Shown: one piece after another, positions 42,560 to 52,895 of the stretch
Numbering within the stretch: position 1 is the first letter of the stretch
Layout: each line of letters opens with the position of its first letter
Origin: Candidatus Sodalis endolongispinus
GTDB lineage: Bacteria > Pseudomonadota > Gammaproteobacteria > Enterobacterales > Enterobacteriaceae
Direction of reading: 5' to 3'
DNA: 64,000 bases
Assembly (NCBI RefSeq): GCF_018777395.1
Contig: NZ_JAFJYC010000002.1
Span: 372,001 to 436,000 of the forward strand
Translations under genes and position numbers: made by a program
The notes under the pieces: generated by a model
Database searches by the model: none
Told to the model about the DNA's origin: nothing
The model's input: only the letters and a program-made list of their open reading frames with translations

Positions 42560-43779
42560 CCTATCCCATTGCGCGAATCCGGTCTGATTTCCCCATTTTG
42601 GCGCGGCATGTTAACGATAAACCGCTGACCTATCTCGACAGCGCGGCGAGTGCGCAAAAGCCTAACGCCGTCATCGATTGTGAAAGCGACTATTATCGCC
42701 AGGGATACGCCGCGGTGCACCGCGGTATTCATACCTTAAGCAGCGAAGCCACCACCCGCATGGAAAACGTGCGTCAGCAAGTGGCGCGTTTTATCAATGC
42801 TGCCTCGGCGGACGAAATCGTATTCGTTAAAGGCGCCACCGAAGGCATCAACCTGGTGGCCAATAGCTGGGGCCGGCAGCATCTTCAGCCCGGCGATAAT
42901 ATTCTTATCACCGAGATGGAGCATCACGCCAATATTGTCCCCTGGCAAATGCTGGCCCAAGAAAAGCAGCTGTCGCTGCGCTATATTCCGCTGTTGCCCG
43001 ACGGCACGCTTGACGTCGCCAAACTGCCGGCGTTAATTGATGATCGCACCCGCCTGTTTGCCGTCACCCAGGTTTCCAATGTGCTCGGCACCCTCAATCC
43101 GCTGTCGGAACTTATTGCTAAAGTGCGCGCAGCCTGCGACGCGGTGGTGGTGGTAGACGGTGCGCAGGGCGTCATGCATCAGAAAGTGGACGTGCAGGCG
43201 CTCGATTGCGATTTTTATGTGTTCTCAGGCCATAAAATCTATGGTCCGACGGGGATTGGTATTCTCTACGCTAAAAAAGCGCTCCTGGACGCCATGCCGC
43301 CGTGGGAAGGCGGCGGTTCGATGATTCGCACCGTCAGTTTGACCGAGGGCACCACCTTCAACGATGCGCCCTGGCGTTTTGAGGCAGGCTCGCCACACAC
43401 CGCCGGCATGATGGGACTGGGCGCCGCGATTGCCTATATTGAACAAGTGGGGCTGGACAGTATTCAAGCCTATGAGCACGAGCTGATGCGCTATACGCTT
43501 GAAGCATTGCAGCAAGTGCCGGACATGACGCTGTACGGGCCCGACGATCGCACCGGCGTTATCGCGTTCAATTTAGGCAAACACCATGCCTATGATGTGG
43601 GCAGTTTCCTTGATCAATACGGTATCGCTATACGCACCGGTCACCATTGCGCTATGCCGCTGATGGCCTATTTCCAGGTGGCGAGTATGTGCCGTGCGTC
43701 GCTGGCGATGTACACCGATCGCGACGACATTGACCGGCTGGTGGCCGGTCTGGTGCGGGTGCAGCGTTTGCTGGGCTGA
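42556..43779 (+). CDS. sufS: cysteine desulfurase SufS
   Basis: PLP enzyme that takes sulfur from cysteine and passes it to SufE. The open frame extends far upstream, but ATG at 42556, overlapping the sufD stop, gives [20 protein letters not shown] and 407 residues, the family length. The PLP lysine is in [13 protein letters not shown] and the persulfide Cys is in [23 protein letters not shown] and EGGGSMI are also conserved. Intact. Confidence 0.95.
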   Translation: MTYPIARIRSDFPILARHVNDKPLTYLDSAASAQKPNAVIDCESDYYRQGYAAVHRGIHTLSSEATTRMENVRQQVARFINAASADEIVFVKGATEGINLVANSWGRQHLQPGDNILITEMEHHANIVPWQMLAQEKQLSLRYIPLLPDGTLDVAKLPALIDDRTRLFAVTQVSNVLGTLNPLSELIAKVRAACDAVVVVDGAQGVMHQKVDVQALDCDFYVFSGHKIYGPTGIGILYAKKALLDAMPPWEGGGSMIRTVSLTEGTTFNDAPWRFEAGSPHTAGMMGLGAAIAYIEQVGLDSIQAYEHELMRYTLEALQQVPDMTLYGPDDRTGVIAFNLGKHHAYDVGSFLDQYGIAIRTGHHCAMPLMAYFQVASMCRASLAMYTDRDDIDRLVAGLVRVQRLLG

Positions 43780-43802
43780 TAGCCAACAGGGAGCGAGTAA
43801 CG

Positions 43803-44219
43803 ATGGCGAATCTGTCTGATAAAGATAAATTGCTGCGCAATTTTTCCCGCTGCGGCAATTGGGAAGAGAAGTACCTGTATATTATCGAACTGGGCGGACT
43901 TCTGCCGCCGCTGCCGGCGGGTATGCGCACGCCGGATCATCTGATAGCCGGCTGCCAAAGCCAGGTATGGATTGTGCTGTCGACCCCGGCAGAAGGCAGC
44001 GTCCAGCTGTACGGCGATAGCGATGCCGCTATCGTGAAAGGGCTCATCGCCATGGTGTTTATTCTCTATCAGGGGCTGACGACGGCGGAGATTATTGCCT
44101 ATGACGTGCGGCCCTTTTTCGACGCTCTGGCGCTCACCAAGCATCTGACGCCGTCCCGGTCGCAGGGATTGGAGGCCATGGTGCGGGGCATTCGCGCCCA
44201 GGCTTCCGCGCGCCAGTAA
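43803..44219 (+). CDS. sufE: sulfur acceptor SufE
   Basis: Accepts persulfide sulfur from SufS and transfers it to SufB. The 138-residue product carries the acceptor Cys51 in [16 protein letters not shown] precedes the ATG, 23 bases after sufS. It closes the sufABCDSE operon. With no isc genes in the window, it cannot be said whether Suf is the only system in this organism. Confidence 0.95.
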   Translation: MANLSDKDKLLRNFSRCGNWEEKYLYIIELGGLLPPLPAGMRTPDHLIAGCQSQVWIVLSTPAEGSVQLYGDSDAAIVKGLIAMVFILYQGLTTAEIIAYDVRPFFDALALTKHLTPSRSQGLEAMVRGIRAQASARQ

Positions 44220-44711
44220 CCTTTTTTCCGTCCCCGTCGGGACGGCCAGACTCCCGAGGCGCCACACGATGGCGCTGCGAGTAGTTTGTCTTTCCCCCGC
44301 AGGGGAGCGTCCCGCGTCTTACGGCCTGCCTGTGATCGACCACCACAGGTTTGACTCGCTGTCGCCCAAGCGGCTTTCCCGATGTTTTGGCAAAGTTGAC
44401 TCGCTGTCACGCGAGTGGCTTGCCCGTTGCCTTGACGAAATTGACTCTCTGTCGCCCGATCGACTTACCCGTTGCCTTAACAGGCGGCCGAGCGCTGCCG
44501 CGATAGTGACCATTAACAGTGATTGCCCGGTAGTGCTTGCTTTTGGTTGCGAGGGGCAATGTTCAGCAGGACGGTATTTGCGGCGCTTTAGGAGTTCGCT
44601 GCATCGCGGAACTGGCCGGTCATTTGGTACACTCAACGCTGGCGCCGGCCGGTCAAGACTCCCATGGCTGACCTTTGCGCCGCTCTAACGGTTACTGACC
44701 CAGGACAGCTT
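44220..44711. other. sufE-ldtE intergenic, holds a 3 x 45-bp repeat
   Basis: No known gene. An open plus-strand frame at 44269-44688 spans most of it, but it has no ribosome-binding site and no family resemblance apart from the internal repeat listed separately. The last part is the ldtE leader. Confidence 0.45.
44350..44484 (+). repeat. three tandem 45-bp repeats encoding a 15-residue motif
   Basis: Units at 44350-44394, 44395-44439 and 44440-44484 are imperfect copies. Read in the open plus frame they give FDSLSPKRLSRCFGK, VDSLSREWLARCLDE and IDSLSPDRLTRCLNR, with the shared pattern xDSLSxxxLxRCxxx. The copies differ more at third codon positions than in the pattern itself, but this was only judged by eye. 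Whether the frame is expressed is unknown. Confidence 0.7.
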
Positions 44712-45719
44712 ATGCTAAACATAACCAACAGGCTGGCGTGGACGCTGGCCGCCGTGCTGGCAGGCGGCATCAATGCGGCCAGCGCCAGCGTCTATCCGCT
44801 GCCGCCGGACAATAGCCGGCTTATCGGTGAGAACACCACGCACACCGTCATCCAGGATGGCGGTTCGCTGGAAGCGATCGCCGATCACTATAAAATCGGC
44901 CTGCTGGCGATGCTGGAAGCCAATCCGGGCACCGATCCCTGGCTTCCACGGCCGGGTACGGTATTGACCATTCCCAGCCAAATGCTATTGCCCGATACGC
45001 CGCGCAAAGGCATCGTCATCAATCTCGCGGAAATGCGGCTTTATTATTATCCTAAAGGGGAAAATCAGGTGATTGTCTACCCCATCGGCATCGGTCAACT
45101 GGGGCGCAATACGCCAACGATGGTAACCTCTATCAGCCAGAAAATCCCCAACCCGACCTGGACGCCGACCGCCAATATCCGCAAGATTTACCTGAAAGAG
45201 CAGGGAGTCACGCTGCCCGCCGTGGTCCCGGCAGGCCCGAAAAACCCGATGGGGCTGTACGCGCTGCGGTTGGCGGCCGGTACCGGCACCTATCTTATTC
45301 ATGGCACCAACGCCAATTTTGGTATCGGTATGCGGGTCAGCTCTGGCTGTATACGGTTGCGGCCGAACGATATTGAGGCCCTTTTCAACAGAGTCCCGGT
45401 CGGTACCCGCGTTCAGGTCATTAATGAGCCGGTGAAAGCAGCGGTGGAGCCTGACGGCAAGCGTTATGTAGAGGTCCACCAACCGTTGTCCCGCACCGAG
45501 AAGGATGATCCGCAGACCATCCCCATTCGCTTTAACGCCCGGACGACCAAATTTGTTGCCGCGCCCGCAACCGACCGCGCCATGGTGAAGCAGGCCGTGA
45601 CGCGCCGCTCGGGTATGCCGGTGCTGGTCAATAACGGTGAACCGGCGCCACCCGAGGCGTCGCAGGTGGCGGAAAAAGCTGCGGATCACGCCGTAGCAAA
45701 GGGTGCCGCGGGGGCATAA
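44712..45719 (+). CDS. ldtE: L,D-transpeptidase LdtE (YnhG)
   Basis: Periplasmic enzyme that makes 3-3 cross-links between murein peptides. The start at 44712 gives MLNITNRLAWTLAAVLAGGI, a signal peptide cleaved near ASAS. The product has 335 residues: a LysM-like domain (about 40-90), a YkuD catalytic domain (about 97-240) with LIHGTN and the nucleophile Cys in RVSSGCIRL, and a C-terminal tail. An ATG at 44664 is in frame but would precede the signal peptide. Intact. Confidence 0.93.
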   Translation: MLNITNRLAWTLAAVLAGGINAASASVYPLPPDNSRLIGENTTHTVIQDGGSLEAIADHYKIGLLAMLEANPGTDPWLPRPGTVLTIPSQMLLPDTPRKGIVINLAEMRLYYYPKGENQVIVYPIGIGQLGRNTPTMVTSISQKIPNPTWTPTANIRKIYLKEQGVTLPAVVPAGPKNPMGLYALRLAAGTGTYLIHGTNANFGIGMRVSSGCIRLRPNDIEALFNRVPVGTRVQVINEPVKAAVEPDGKRYVEVHQPLSRTEKDDPQTIPIRFNARTTKFVAAPATDRAMVKQAVTRRSGMPVLVNNGEPAPPEASQVAEKAADHAVAKGAAGA

Positions 45720-45800
45720 TGCCGGGCCCGGCCTATCCACGCTTGGCACATGGCAGGGATGTTGACGCCGGGCCGCAGCATCAGAACGACGACAGACAAA

Positions 45801-45844
45801 GACGGACGCATCGCCTGAACCGGCGGCGCGTCCGTCGTCGTTTT
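45801..45844 (+). terminator. terminator after ldtE
   Basis: GACGGACGC at 45801-45809 and GCGTCCGTC at 45828-45836 pair, followed by GTCGTTTT. The loop is long (18 bases). It lies about 80 bases past the ldtE stop. Confidence 0.55.
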
Positions 45845-46405
45845 GGCACGGGTATGCTCAAGACAAGGTTTTATGCCGCGCGTTGGGTGATGCCGGCGCA
45901 CGTATCAGACGTAGGGATGTCGGGCTGTGAGGACGCCGGGCAACACCGAGCGTCCGGCTGAGCCTGTGGAGGCCGATGCTGAGCTACGCCGGGCCTCTGG
46001 CTACGTCTGTGAAGGGCAATGGCGATACGCCGGATAGCTGGTCGCGGCTGTAAAAAAGGGCACGCTATGCCAGATTTCTGGCTTAACTGAAGAGGCTGAT
46101 GGTGAACGACACCGGGCATCTGCCGTGCCAGTGGCGGGCGATGGCGAGCTACGCCGCACGTCTGGCTGCACCTGCTGGCGTGACGAGCCAGGCCAGGCGT
46201 CTGGCGCGTTATCTGGGCGTTAGGCGTAATCCGCTAATGATGCCCACGGGGGCGTCACGTCGCATGTCCGGCTCAGCCTGTGGGAGTTAACACGCGTTAT
46301 GCCGAGCCCTGACGTCTCAGGATAGGATTAGCGCCGTCGCCTGATGATGCCCGCGGGGGCGAAGAGAGGGGAAGTCGAGCTCCAGTAGCCAGTGCCTGTT
46401 AAGCA
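45845..46405. repeat. intergenic with scattered direct repeats
   Basis: No gene recognised between ldtE and lpp. Two sequence pairs recur: CTAATGATGCCCACGGGGGC (46234-46253) with CTGATGATGCCCGCGGGGGC (46341-46360), and GTCCGGCTGAGCCTGTGG (45952-45969) with GTCCGGCTCAGCCTGTGG (46266-46283). This suggests an old local duplication or a worn repeat family. Confidence 0.45.
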
Positions 46406-46408
46406 GGC

Positions 46409-46440
46409 AAAAAAAATGGCGCACAGTAGTGTGCGCCATT
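46409..46440 (-). terminator. lpp terminator
   Basis: On the minus strand AATGGCGCAC, a six-base loop and GTGCGCCATT are followed by a run of T. It lies about 20 bases past the lpp stop and matches the strong lpp terminator of E. coli in form. Confidence 0.9.
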
Positions 46441-46460
46441 CACAATCAAGACCGGAACTC

Positions 46461-46709
<249 letters not shown>

Positions 46710-46734
46710 CTAGATTGAGTTAGTCTCCATGTAG

Positions 46735-46771
46735 CATTACAAGTATTACACAAACTATTTTCGAATGAGAA
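46735..46771 (-). promoter_or_regulatory. lpp promoter
   Basis: On the minus strand, TAATACT (plus 46742-46748) precedes GTAATGCTACATGGAG, as in the E. coli lpp promoter. The -35 region at the right spacing reads TTCTCA. The transcription start is placed near 46735, about 38 bases before the start codon. The leader and ribosome-binding site GAGGG are conserved. Confidence 0.75.
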
Positions 46772-46775
46772 TAAA

Positions 46776-47120
46776 TTTTGCGAATAAAACGATTAAATTC
46801 GATCGACCGCTCAAAGAAACATCTTATTTTACAGAGTGGTTAAAAAAAGCGCCTTAAGGGCCTTGCGACCATAAGATTTCTCCGATTACGTCAGCGGCAA
46901 AACGTGCTATCGAAATTGGTTGCGCTAAATATTTTATTTCTTTAGCGCGATTCTTTTGACTATGCGTTCAATTACCGGTGATGACGATGGGTGATAGGCC
47001 ATGAAATAGGTCTGCAGATAAAGTTTCTTTATACTATTCTGGTACCAATTGCGGTATTGCCAGGACGCCCGTTAATTAATAAGTATTACACTTATTTAAT
47101 AATGTCCGGTTGGGACAACA
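46776..47120. other. lpp-pykF intergenic, no gene recognised
   Basis: AT-rich sequence upstream of the lpp promoter. No convincing reading frame or RNA gene is seen. The AT-rich track may be the upstream activating region typical of lpp. Confidence 0.4.
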
Positions 47121-47148
47121 AAAAGGCCCCTGCATGGCAGGGGCCTGT
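47121..47148 (-). terminator. pykF terminator
   Basis: GGCCCCTGC and GCAGGGGCC form a nine-pair stem with a three-base loop, followed on the minus strand by TTTTTGTTG. It lies about 125 bases past the pykF stop. Confidence 0.85.
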
Positions 47149-47270
47149 AAACGGTTTCGAAGCCTGAGGTGGTCAGCCTAGGTCAGCGCGCGGGCGCGAA
47201 GCGCCTCGGCCGCGCCAGGTAGAGGGATCAGGGGGTGGGACTGAGGTCGGTACGCACCCCCTGCTGGCGC

Positions 47271-48683
47271 TTACAGCATATGCACCGAGGCGGTATTGGT
47301 GGTGCCGCTCGGTACCAACGCGCCGGAAACCATGACGATGATATCCCCTTTAGCCGCTAACCCGGTTTCTAACGCCACTGCCTTGCCGATGCGGTAAAAA
47401 TCATCGGTGGAAGCGATTTCTTCGACCAGCTGGCAGGAAACCCCTTTACTCAGCAAAAGTTGACGGGCGGTCAGTGGGTTGGTGGTCAGCGCCAGAATTT
47501 CTGCTTTCGGGAAATACTTACGCACGGATTTGGCGGATTTGCCGCCTTCTGTGGCGACCACAATCAGCGGTGATTCCAGTTTTTCCGCCGTTTCGACCGC
47601 GCCGCGGCAGACGGCTTCGGTAATACGCAGTTTACGGCTATCGTTCACACTGTCGATACGGCTTGGCAGCATACGATCGGTGCGCTGGCAGATAGTCGCC
47701 ATAATGGTCACCGCTTCCAGCGGATATTTGCCTTTGGCGCTCTCGCCGGACAGCATCACGGCATCGGTGCCATCCAGAATGGCGTTGGCCACGTCGCCGG
47801 CTTCCGCACGGGTCGGACGCGGGTTTTTAATCATCGAGTCAAGCATTTGGGTCGCTGTAATCACCACCTTGCGCGCCCGATTACACTTCTCGATCATCAT
47901 CTTTTGCGCGAAAATCACTTCTTCAACCGGAATTTCGACGCCGAGATCGCCGCGGGCGACCATAATGCCGTCGGAGGCTTCGAGGATTTCATCGAAATTA
48001 TTCAGCCCTTCCTGGTTTTCGATTTTAGAGATGATCTGGATATGGCCGCCGCCGTGCTGCTCCAGATGTTCGCGGATTTCCAGTACGTCGGAACGTTTGC
48101 GGATAAACGAGGCGGCAATAAAATCGACGCCTTGTTCGCAGCCGAAAACCAGATCGCGTTTATCTTTTTCCGCCAGCGCTGGCAGGGCAATAGACACCCC
48201 GGGCAGGTTAACCCCTTTATTTTCACCCAAATCGCCATTGTTGAGCACCTTACACACCACCTGATCCTGGGTCACGCTGGTGACGGTCATGCCCAGCAGA
48301 CCGTCATCGACCAGCACGGTATTACCGACCGCCAGATCCTGGGTGAAGCCAGGATAGGTGACCGCGACGCGTTCGCTATTGCCAATCACGCTTTGATCGG
48401 TGGTAAAGGTAAAGGTCTGGCCGGCGCGCAGCGAAACATCGGCGCCGTTTTCCAGTTTCATGGTACGGATTTCGGGGCCTTTGGTATCAAGCAAAATAGC
48501 GGCCTGCTGACCAGTTCTTTTCAACACCGCACGCAGATTTTTGATGCGCTGACCTTGCTCTTCATAATCACCATGGGAAAAATTAAGACGCATGACGTTC
48601 ATACCCGCATCAAGCAGGCTGGACAGTACCTCTTCGGATTCGGTTTTCGGACCGATGGTACAAACAATTTTAGTCTTTTTCAT
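47271..48683 (-). CDS. pykF: pyruvate kinase I
   Basis: Makes pyruvate and ATP from PEP and ADP, the last glycolytic step; the PykF type is activated by fructose-1,6-bisphosphate. The frame is open upstream, but the start at 48681-48683 gives [20 protein letters not shown] and 470 residues, the E. coli length. The active site is intact: [37 protein letters not shown] and the [19 protein letters not shown] signature. As ppsA is broken, carbon flow between PEP and pyruvate is probably one-way here. Confidence 0.97.
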   Translation of the reverse strand: MKKTKIVCTIGPKTESEEVLSSLLDAGMNVMRLNFSHGDYEEQGQRIKNLRAVLKRTGQQAAILLDTKGPEIRTMKLENGADVSLRAGQTFTFTTDQSVIGNSERVAVTYPGFTQDLAVGNTVLVDDGLLGMTVTSVTQDQVVCKVLNNGDLGENKGVNLPGVSIALPALAEKDKRDLVFGCEQGVDFIAASFIRKRSDVLEIREHLEQHGGGHIQIISKIENQEGLNNFDEILEASDGIMVARGDLGVEIPVEEVIFAQKMMIEKCNRARKVVITATQMLDSMIKNPRPTRAEAGDVANAILDGTDAVMLSGESAKGKYPLEAVTIMATICQRTDRMLPSRIDSVNDSRKLRITEAVCRGAVETAEKLESPLIVVATEGGKSAKSVRKYFPKAEILALTTNPLTARQLLLSKGVSCQLVEEIASTDDFYRIGKAVALETGLAAKGDIIVMVSGALVPSGTTNTASVHML

Positions 48684-49166
48684 AACGTTGATTTCTATAA
48701 GTTGTGATGGATGAGAAAGATGGTGCATCGCCGGACCATGCCCGCGATGAAAAAAAAGCCGCTTGTTGAACCTGCGGTCCATGTTAAAGGATAGGTGACA
48801 ACGCTCAGAACGTAAGGAAAAAAGCAGAACGGCTCAAGCCAATGAGGCTGATATGCGCCGTAGGGCAATACTGTTTTTATGGGTGTAAGACAAATCAATC
48901 GGCGCGAACCATTCAATAAACATAGTAAAAACTGGACAATTAATGCGTTAGCACAAAAAAAAGCGTAATTGTGTCAATTTTGCCCCAGATCGTCGCACTT
49001 TATCGATGCCGTGGCGCTAACGCATTGTACGCCTGAATTCTGCCAGACCGGGGTTACCTGGAGCGTCGATGGCGATAACTACACCTGCCAACCTGTGGTC
49101 GGTGCGAAACCCGCGTATGGTAGCAGTAACGGTGAAAATAGGAATAGCAAAGGGTGCGAAAATGAT
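48684..49166. other. intergenic between pykF and tRNA-Val
   Basis: Contains the pykF control region on the minus strand. No gene is recognised. In E. coli several genes separate pykF from valV-valW, and no remnant of them is seen. Confidence 0.4.
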
Positions 49167-49243
49167 TGGTGCGTCCGAGTGGACTCGAACCACCGACCCC
49201 CACCATGTCAAGGTGGTGCTCTAACCAACTGAGCTACGGACGC
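49167..49243 (-). tRNA. valV: tRNA-Val (GAC)
   Basis: The minus strand reads GCGTCCGTAGCTCAGTTGG with the anticodon GAC (plus 49207-49209) and a seven-pair acceptor stem GCGTCCG/CGGACGC. It has the T-loop GGTTCGAGTCC and an encoded ACCA end, 77 bases in all. It is the first copy of a tandem pair matching the valVW locus next to mdtK. The symbol is by synteny. Confidence 0.95.
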
Positions 49244-49251
49244 ACAGAGAA

Positions 49252-49328
49252 TGGTGCGTTCTAATGGACTCGAACCATCGACCCCCACCATGTCAAGGTG
49301 GTGCTCTAACCAACTGAGCTAAGAACGC
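49252..49328 (-). tRNA. valW: tRNA-Val (GAC), second copy
   Basis: The minus strand reads GCGTTCTTAGCTCAGTTGG with the anticodon GAC (plus 49292-49294) and acceptor stem GCGTTCT/AGAACGC, with an encoded ACCA end, 77 bases. It is separated from the other copy by eight bases and differs mainly in the acceptor stem and T-arm by compensating changes. Probably one transcript. The symbol is by synteny. Confidence 0.94.
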
Positions 49329-49480
49329 ATTTTGTTGCCTGCTGCCCAGCGCGACGAATATTAACGGGCTCTATCACGCCTTGCAAGGGGAAAACGCGTT
49401 TTTTCTCCCGAACACCGATTGATTGTCGAGGGAATGTGCATTAAGCCGGCTTTTTCACCGCTCACGGCGCATTACGCCCC

Positions 49481-50825
49481 TTAGCGCGCCGCCCGGTGCA
49501 AAATCCGCGCGGGCGTCTGCCGCTGTAGCCAACGCATGCGGCTCATCATCAGAATGGCGAAGTGGTAAGACCGATAATAAAGCCGACCCAAAACCCGCTA
49601 GGCCCCATGGCGGGACTCAGCCAATCCGTCAGCGCCAGCACATAGCCGCAGTGCAGGTCGAGCAGCCAATAGGCGGTAAAGGTGATAAAGAAGATAGAAC
49701 GGGTATCCTTGTAGCCGCGCAGCACGCCGTTACCAATCACCTGTATAGAATCAGATATCTGATAGATGGCTGCCAGCAGCATCAAATGCGAGGCCATGGT
49801 CACCACCGCCGGCGTATCGTTGTATAACAGGGCAATACGCTCACGCAGCAGGCTGGTAAACAGCGCGGTGCAGCAAGCCAGCGTGACGCCTATCATCAGG
49901 CTGGACCAGGCGCTGACCCGAGCCTGCTCGACGTCACCTTGTCCTAGGCGATAGCCGATACGGATGGTGGCCGCCACCCCTAGCGACAGCGGCAGCACAA
50001 ACATCAGCGAACTAAAGTTAAGCGCAATTTGGTGGCCGGCAACGGCAACAATACCTAACGGCGCGACCAACAGCGCCACCTCGAAAAATAGCGCCAGCGC
50101 CACCGGTAGACCCAGCGCAAACAGCCGCTTTAGCGCCACCGAGTCGGGTTTTTGCCACCCGCCCGCCAGGCGCAAATCGCGGAACGTGCTGGCCCGGCGC
50201 GTGTAGGCTCGCAGCAGCAGAAACATTATCCAGTAAACCGAGGCGGTCGCGACGCCGCAGCCAGCGCCGGCATGCCGAGCTTGCCGTGGATAAAGACATA
50301 GTTGATATGAATATTGCTCATCAGGCCGATGAACCCTGTCACCATGCCGGGTTTAGTGCGGGAAAGCCCTTCGCATTGGCAGCTTAGCACCTGAAAGAAC
50401 AAGTAACCCGGCGCGCCCCACAGCAAACAGCGCAAGAACGCCACCGCTTTCCCCGCCAGCAACGGCTCGACGCTGTGCATATGGTCGATGACGAGATGAC
50501 TGTTATACAGCAACACCATAGTGACCAGCGAGACGCCGAGCGCCAGCCAGAAGCCATGGCGGATTTGGTGGGCAATCCGGTCCCGGCGCCCGGAACCATT
50601 AAGCTGGGCAATGACCGGCGTCAGCGCCAGCAGCAGACCGTGACCAAATAAAATCACCGGCAGCCAGATGGACGTTCCCACCGCCACCGCGGCCATATTG
50701 GTAGCGCTTACCGAGCCGGACATGATGGTATCCACCACCCCCATTGCCGTCTGTGACACTTGGGCGAAAATGACCGGGAGGGCGAGAGCCAGCAGGATAC
50801 GCGCTTCCTTGACATAATTTTGCAC
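49481..50825 (-). pseudogene. mdtK: MATE multidrug efflux pump MdtK, multiple lesions
   Basis: Would encode the Na+- or H+-coupled MATE exporter MdtK of about 457 residues. It starts [20 protein letters not shown] and is open to [15 protein letters not shown] deletion with frameshift near 50260 then moves the family reading [18 protein letters not shown] to another frame. [12 protein letters not shown] lacks about six residues found in relatives between VAL repeats. Near 49555 the frame shifts again, leaving the end [16 protein letters not shown] in a third frame that stops at 49481-49483. With the second MATE gene at 18.9 kb also broken, no MATE pump in the window is functional. Confidence 0.88.
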
Positions 50826-51062
50826 GCAAACACCTTTCTTTCGTTTGAAAAAAATTTCTTTATTAGTGGAAATCCTGAGGTATCTACCTGGCAGGATCCT
50901 TTTAGCGGGATAGTGTAAAGCATTTCGTCGGCGAAGATAGCAGGGAAACGACGTGATATGCGGGATATGCCTTCTATTGCACCGTGTCAGTATTTGGAAT
51001 TCGTCATATTATGGGGCAAACTGATCGCCATTACGTTTGGGGTAGCCCGATGAGGAGAACGC

Positions 51063-51680
51063 ATGTTTACCGGGATTGTTCAGGCCACTGTGCCCATTGT
51101 CGCGATTGAAGAAAAAGATCATTTTCGTACCCATTATGTCCGCTTGCCGGCTGCGCTGTTGGCGGATTTGGCTATTGGCGCCTCGGTGGCGCATAACGGC
51201 TGCTGTCTGACGGTTACCGGGATAACCGGCGATGTGGTGAGTTTCGATCTGATGAAAGAAACCCTCAGACTGACCAATTTGGGCCAGCTCATGATGGGCG
51301 ATGAAGTCAATGTGGAACGGGCGGCAAGCCTGCAAGCGGAAATTGGCGGTCACTTGATGTCCGGGCATATTATCTGCACCGCCGAACTAAGCAAAATCGT
51401 CACAACGGAAAATAACCGCCAGATTTGGTTCAGCGTGCCGGATCGGGCGCTGATGAAGTATATCCTGCATAAAGGCTATATCGGCGTCGACGGTATCAGC
51501 TTGACGGTTGGGGAAGTCGCAGGCAACCGCTTTTGCGTGCATCTCATACCTGAAACGTTGTTGCGCACCACGCTCGGCAAGAAACGGCTGGGCGATAGCG
51601 TCAATATCGAAATCGACCCGCAGACGCAGGCGATTGTTGATACCGTGGAGCGGATATTGGCGGCGCGCGAACGCACCTGA
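51063..51680 (+). CDS. ribE: riboflavin synthase alpha subunit
   Basis: Dismutates two 6,7-dimethyl-8-ribityllumazine molecules to riboflavin. The 205-residue product has two tandem lumazine-binding domains: [17 protein letters not shown] with [10 protein letters not shown] in the first, and [16 protein letters not shown] with [12 protein letters not shown] in the second. AGGAG lies five bases before the start. It is divergent from mdtK, as in E. coli (where it is also called ribC). Intact, which fits provision of riboflavin to cell or host. Confidence 0.94.
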   Translation: MFTGIVQATVPIVAIEEKDHFRTHYVRLPAALLADLAIGASVAHNGCCLTVTGITGDVVSFDLMKETLRLTNLGQLMMGDEVNVERAASLQAEIGGHLMSGHIICTAELSKIVTTENNRQIWFSVPDRALMKYILHKGYIGVDGISLTVGEVAGNRFCVHLIPETLLRTTLGKKRLGDSVNIEIDPQTQAIVDTVERILAARERT

Positions 51681-51758
51681 TGGAGAAAGGCGCGTAAAAC
51701 GCTGACTCACGAGCAGGTGTGCGCCGACGAGGGCCGGCGCACACGTTGGTGCGGGAGG

Positions 51759-52895
51759 TTAACGCGCGACGCGCAAGCCGCCTTCCGCCCCTTGGGGGCT
51801 GAACAACACCTGCCAAAGTTGAATATTGCGGGCGCGGAAGGCCCCGGCGCAGGATTGAAGGTAGTAAGTAAACATACGGTAAAAACGCTCGGAGTAATTG
51901 CCCTTCAATGATGGCCAGGCGGCAATAAAGCGTTCCAGCCAGGCCATCAGCGTGCGATCATAATCCGCGCCGAAGTTATGCCAGTCTTCCATAACAAAAT
52001 GCGGCTCGCTGGCAGCGGCGATATGCCGTACAGAGTGCAGGCAACCATTCGGGAAAATATATTTGTTGATCCACGGATCAACATTCATGTCGGTTTCATT
52101 GGCGCCGATAGTGTGCAACAAAAACAGCACGTCGGGTTTCAGATTACGGGCAACCACATCAAAATAGGTGTGGTAATTTTTGGGCCCTACGTGCTCAAAC
52201 ATCCCCACCGAGACAATGCGATCGAATTGTAAATCCAGATCGCGATAATCCTGCAGCAAAATAGTGACATCCTGTCCTTCACAGCGCTTTTGCGCTAGTT
52301 TTTGCTGTTCGGCTGAAATAGTGACGCCGTAATGCTGTGCCGCAAAGTGCGCCAGGCCGCCCCAGCCGCAGCCGACGTCGAGCAGCGACATACCGGGCTG
52401 GAGTTGCAGTTTCTGGCAAATCATCTCAAGTTTATTTTGCTGTGCCTGCGCCAGTGTGTCGGCATGAGGCAAATAACCGCAGGAATATTGCATAAACGGA
52501 TCTAGCATCAATGAGAAAAGGTCATTGCCTAAATCATAATGTTCCTTGCCGACGATCCAGGCCCGTTTACGCGATTGGAGATTGGTCAGCCGCGCCGCGG
52601 CGAAGCGCAGGGTATCTTTTAAATGATGGGGAAGCTTATTTTCCAGCCCGCTGCGCAAAACCCGCTGAAAAAACATATCCAACCGCTCGCATTCCCACCA
52701 GCCATCCATATAACTTTCACCTAAGCCCAGCGAACCGTCCTGTAACACGCGCTTAAAAAAATCCGGATTGTTGACGCGAATATCAAATGGATGCGATCCA
52801 TTGATCTCAATGTCGGCCTCAGCGAGTAATTCATGGACAATGCGATACCAAGCGTTATCTTGAAAGCTCAGGTCTTCAACACACGAGGAACTCAT
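51759..52895 (-). CDS. cfa: cyclopropane-fatty-acyl-phospholipid synthase, small in-frame deletion
   Basis: Methylates double bonds of membrane phospholipids with SAM to form cyclopropane rings. The 378-residue product (382 in E. coli) keeps the catalytic region MQYSCGY with Cys139, the SAM motif VGCGWGG (174-180), MFEHVGPKNYHTYF and NFGADYDRTL. Between HYG and VTISAEQQ (residues 188-191) about five residues forming strand beta-2 of the Rossmann fold in relatives are missing. The frame is otherwise clean. The loss falls beside the SAM pocket, so activity is uncertain. Convergent with ribE. Confidence 0.88.
   Translation of the reverse strand: MSSSCVEDLSFQDNAWYRIVHELLAEADIEINGSHPFDIRVNNPDFFKRVLQDGSLGLGESYMDGWWECERLDMFFQRVLRSGLENKLPHHLKDTLRFAAARLTNLQSRKRAWIVGKEHYDLGNDLFSLMLDPFMQYSCGYLPHADTLAQAQQNKLEMICQKLQLQPGMSLLDVGCGWGGLAHFAAQHYGVTISAEQQKLAQKRCEGQDVTILLQDYRDLDLQFDRIVSVGMFEHVGPKNYHTYFDVVARNLKPDVLFLLHTIGANETDMNVDPWINKYIFPNGCLHSVRHIAAASEPHFVMEDWHNFGADYDRTLMAWLERFIAAWPSLKGNYSERFYRMFTYYLQSCAGAFRARNIQLWQVLFSPQGAEGGLRVAR

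Noticed and set aside
44223..44246. T-run and CCGTCCC hairpin after sufE as a terminator
   Set aside because: The T-run precedes the stem on the plus strand and becomes an A-run after it on the minus strand, so neither orientation is a terminator.
47847..48707. 286-codon plus-strand open frame
   Set aside because: Antisense to pykF, which is complete and conserved.
50826..51062. Possible FMN riboswitch in front of ribE
   Set aside because: No FMN-aptamer consensus segments were seen; in enterobacteria that riboswitch precedes ribB, not ribE.
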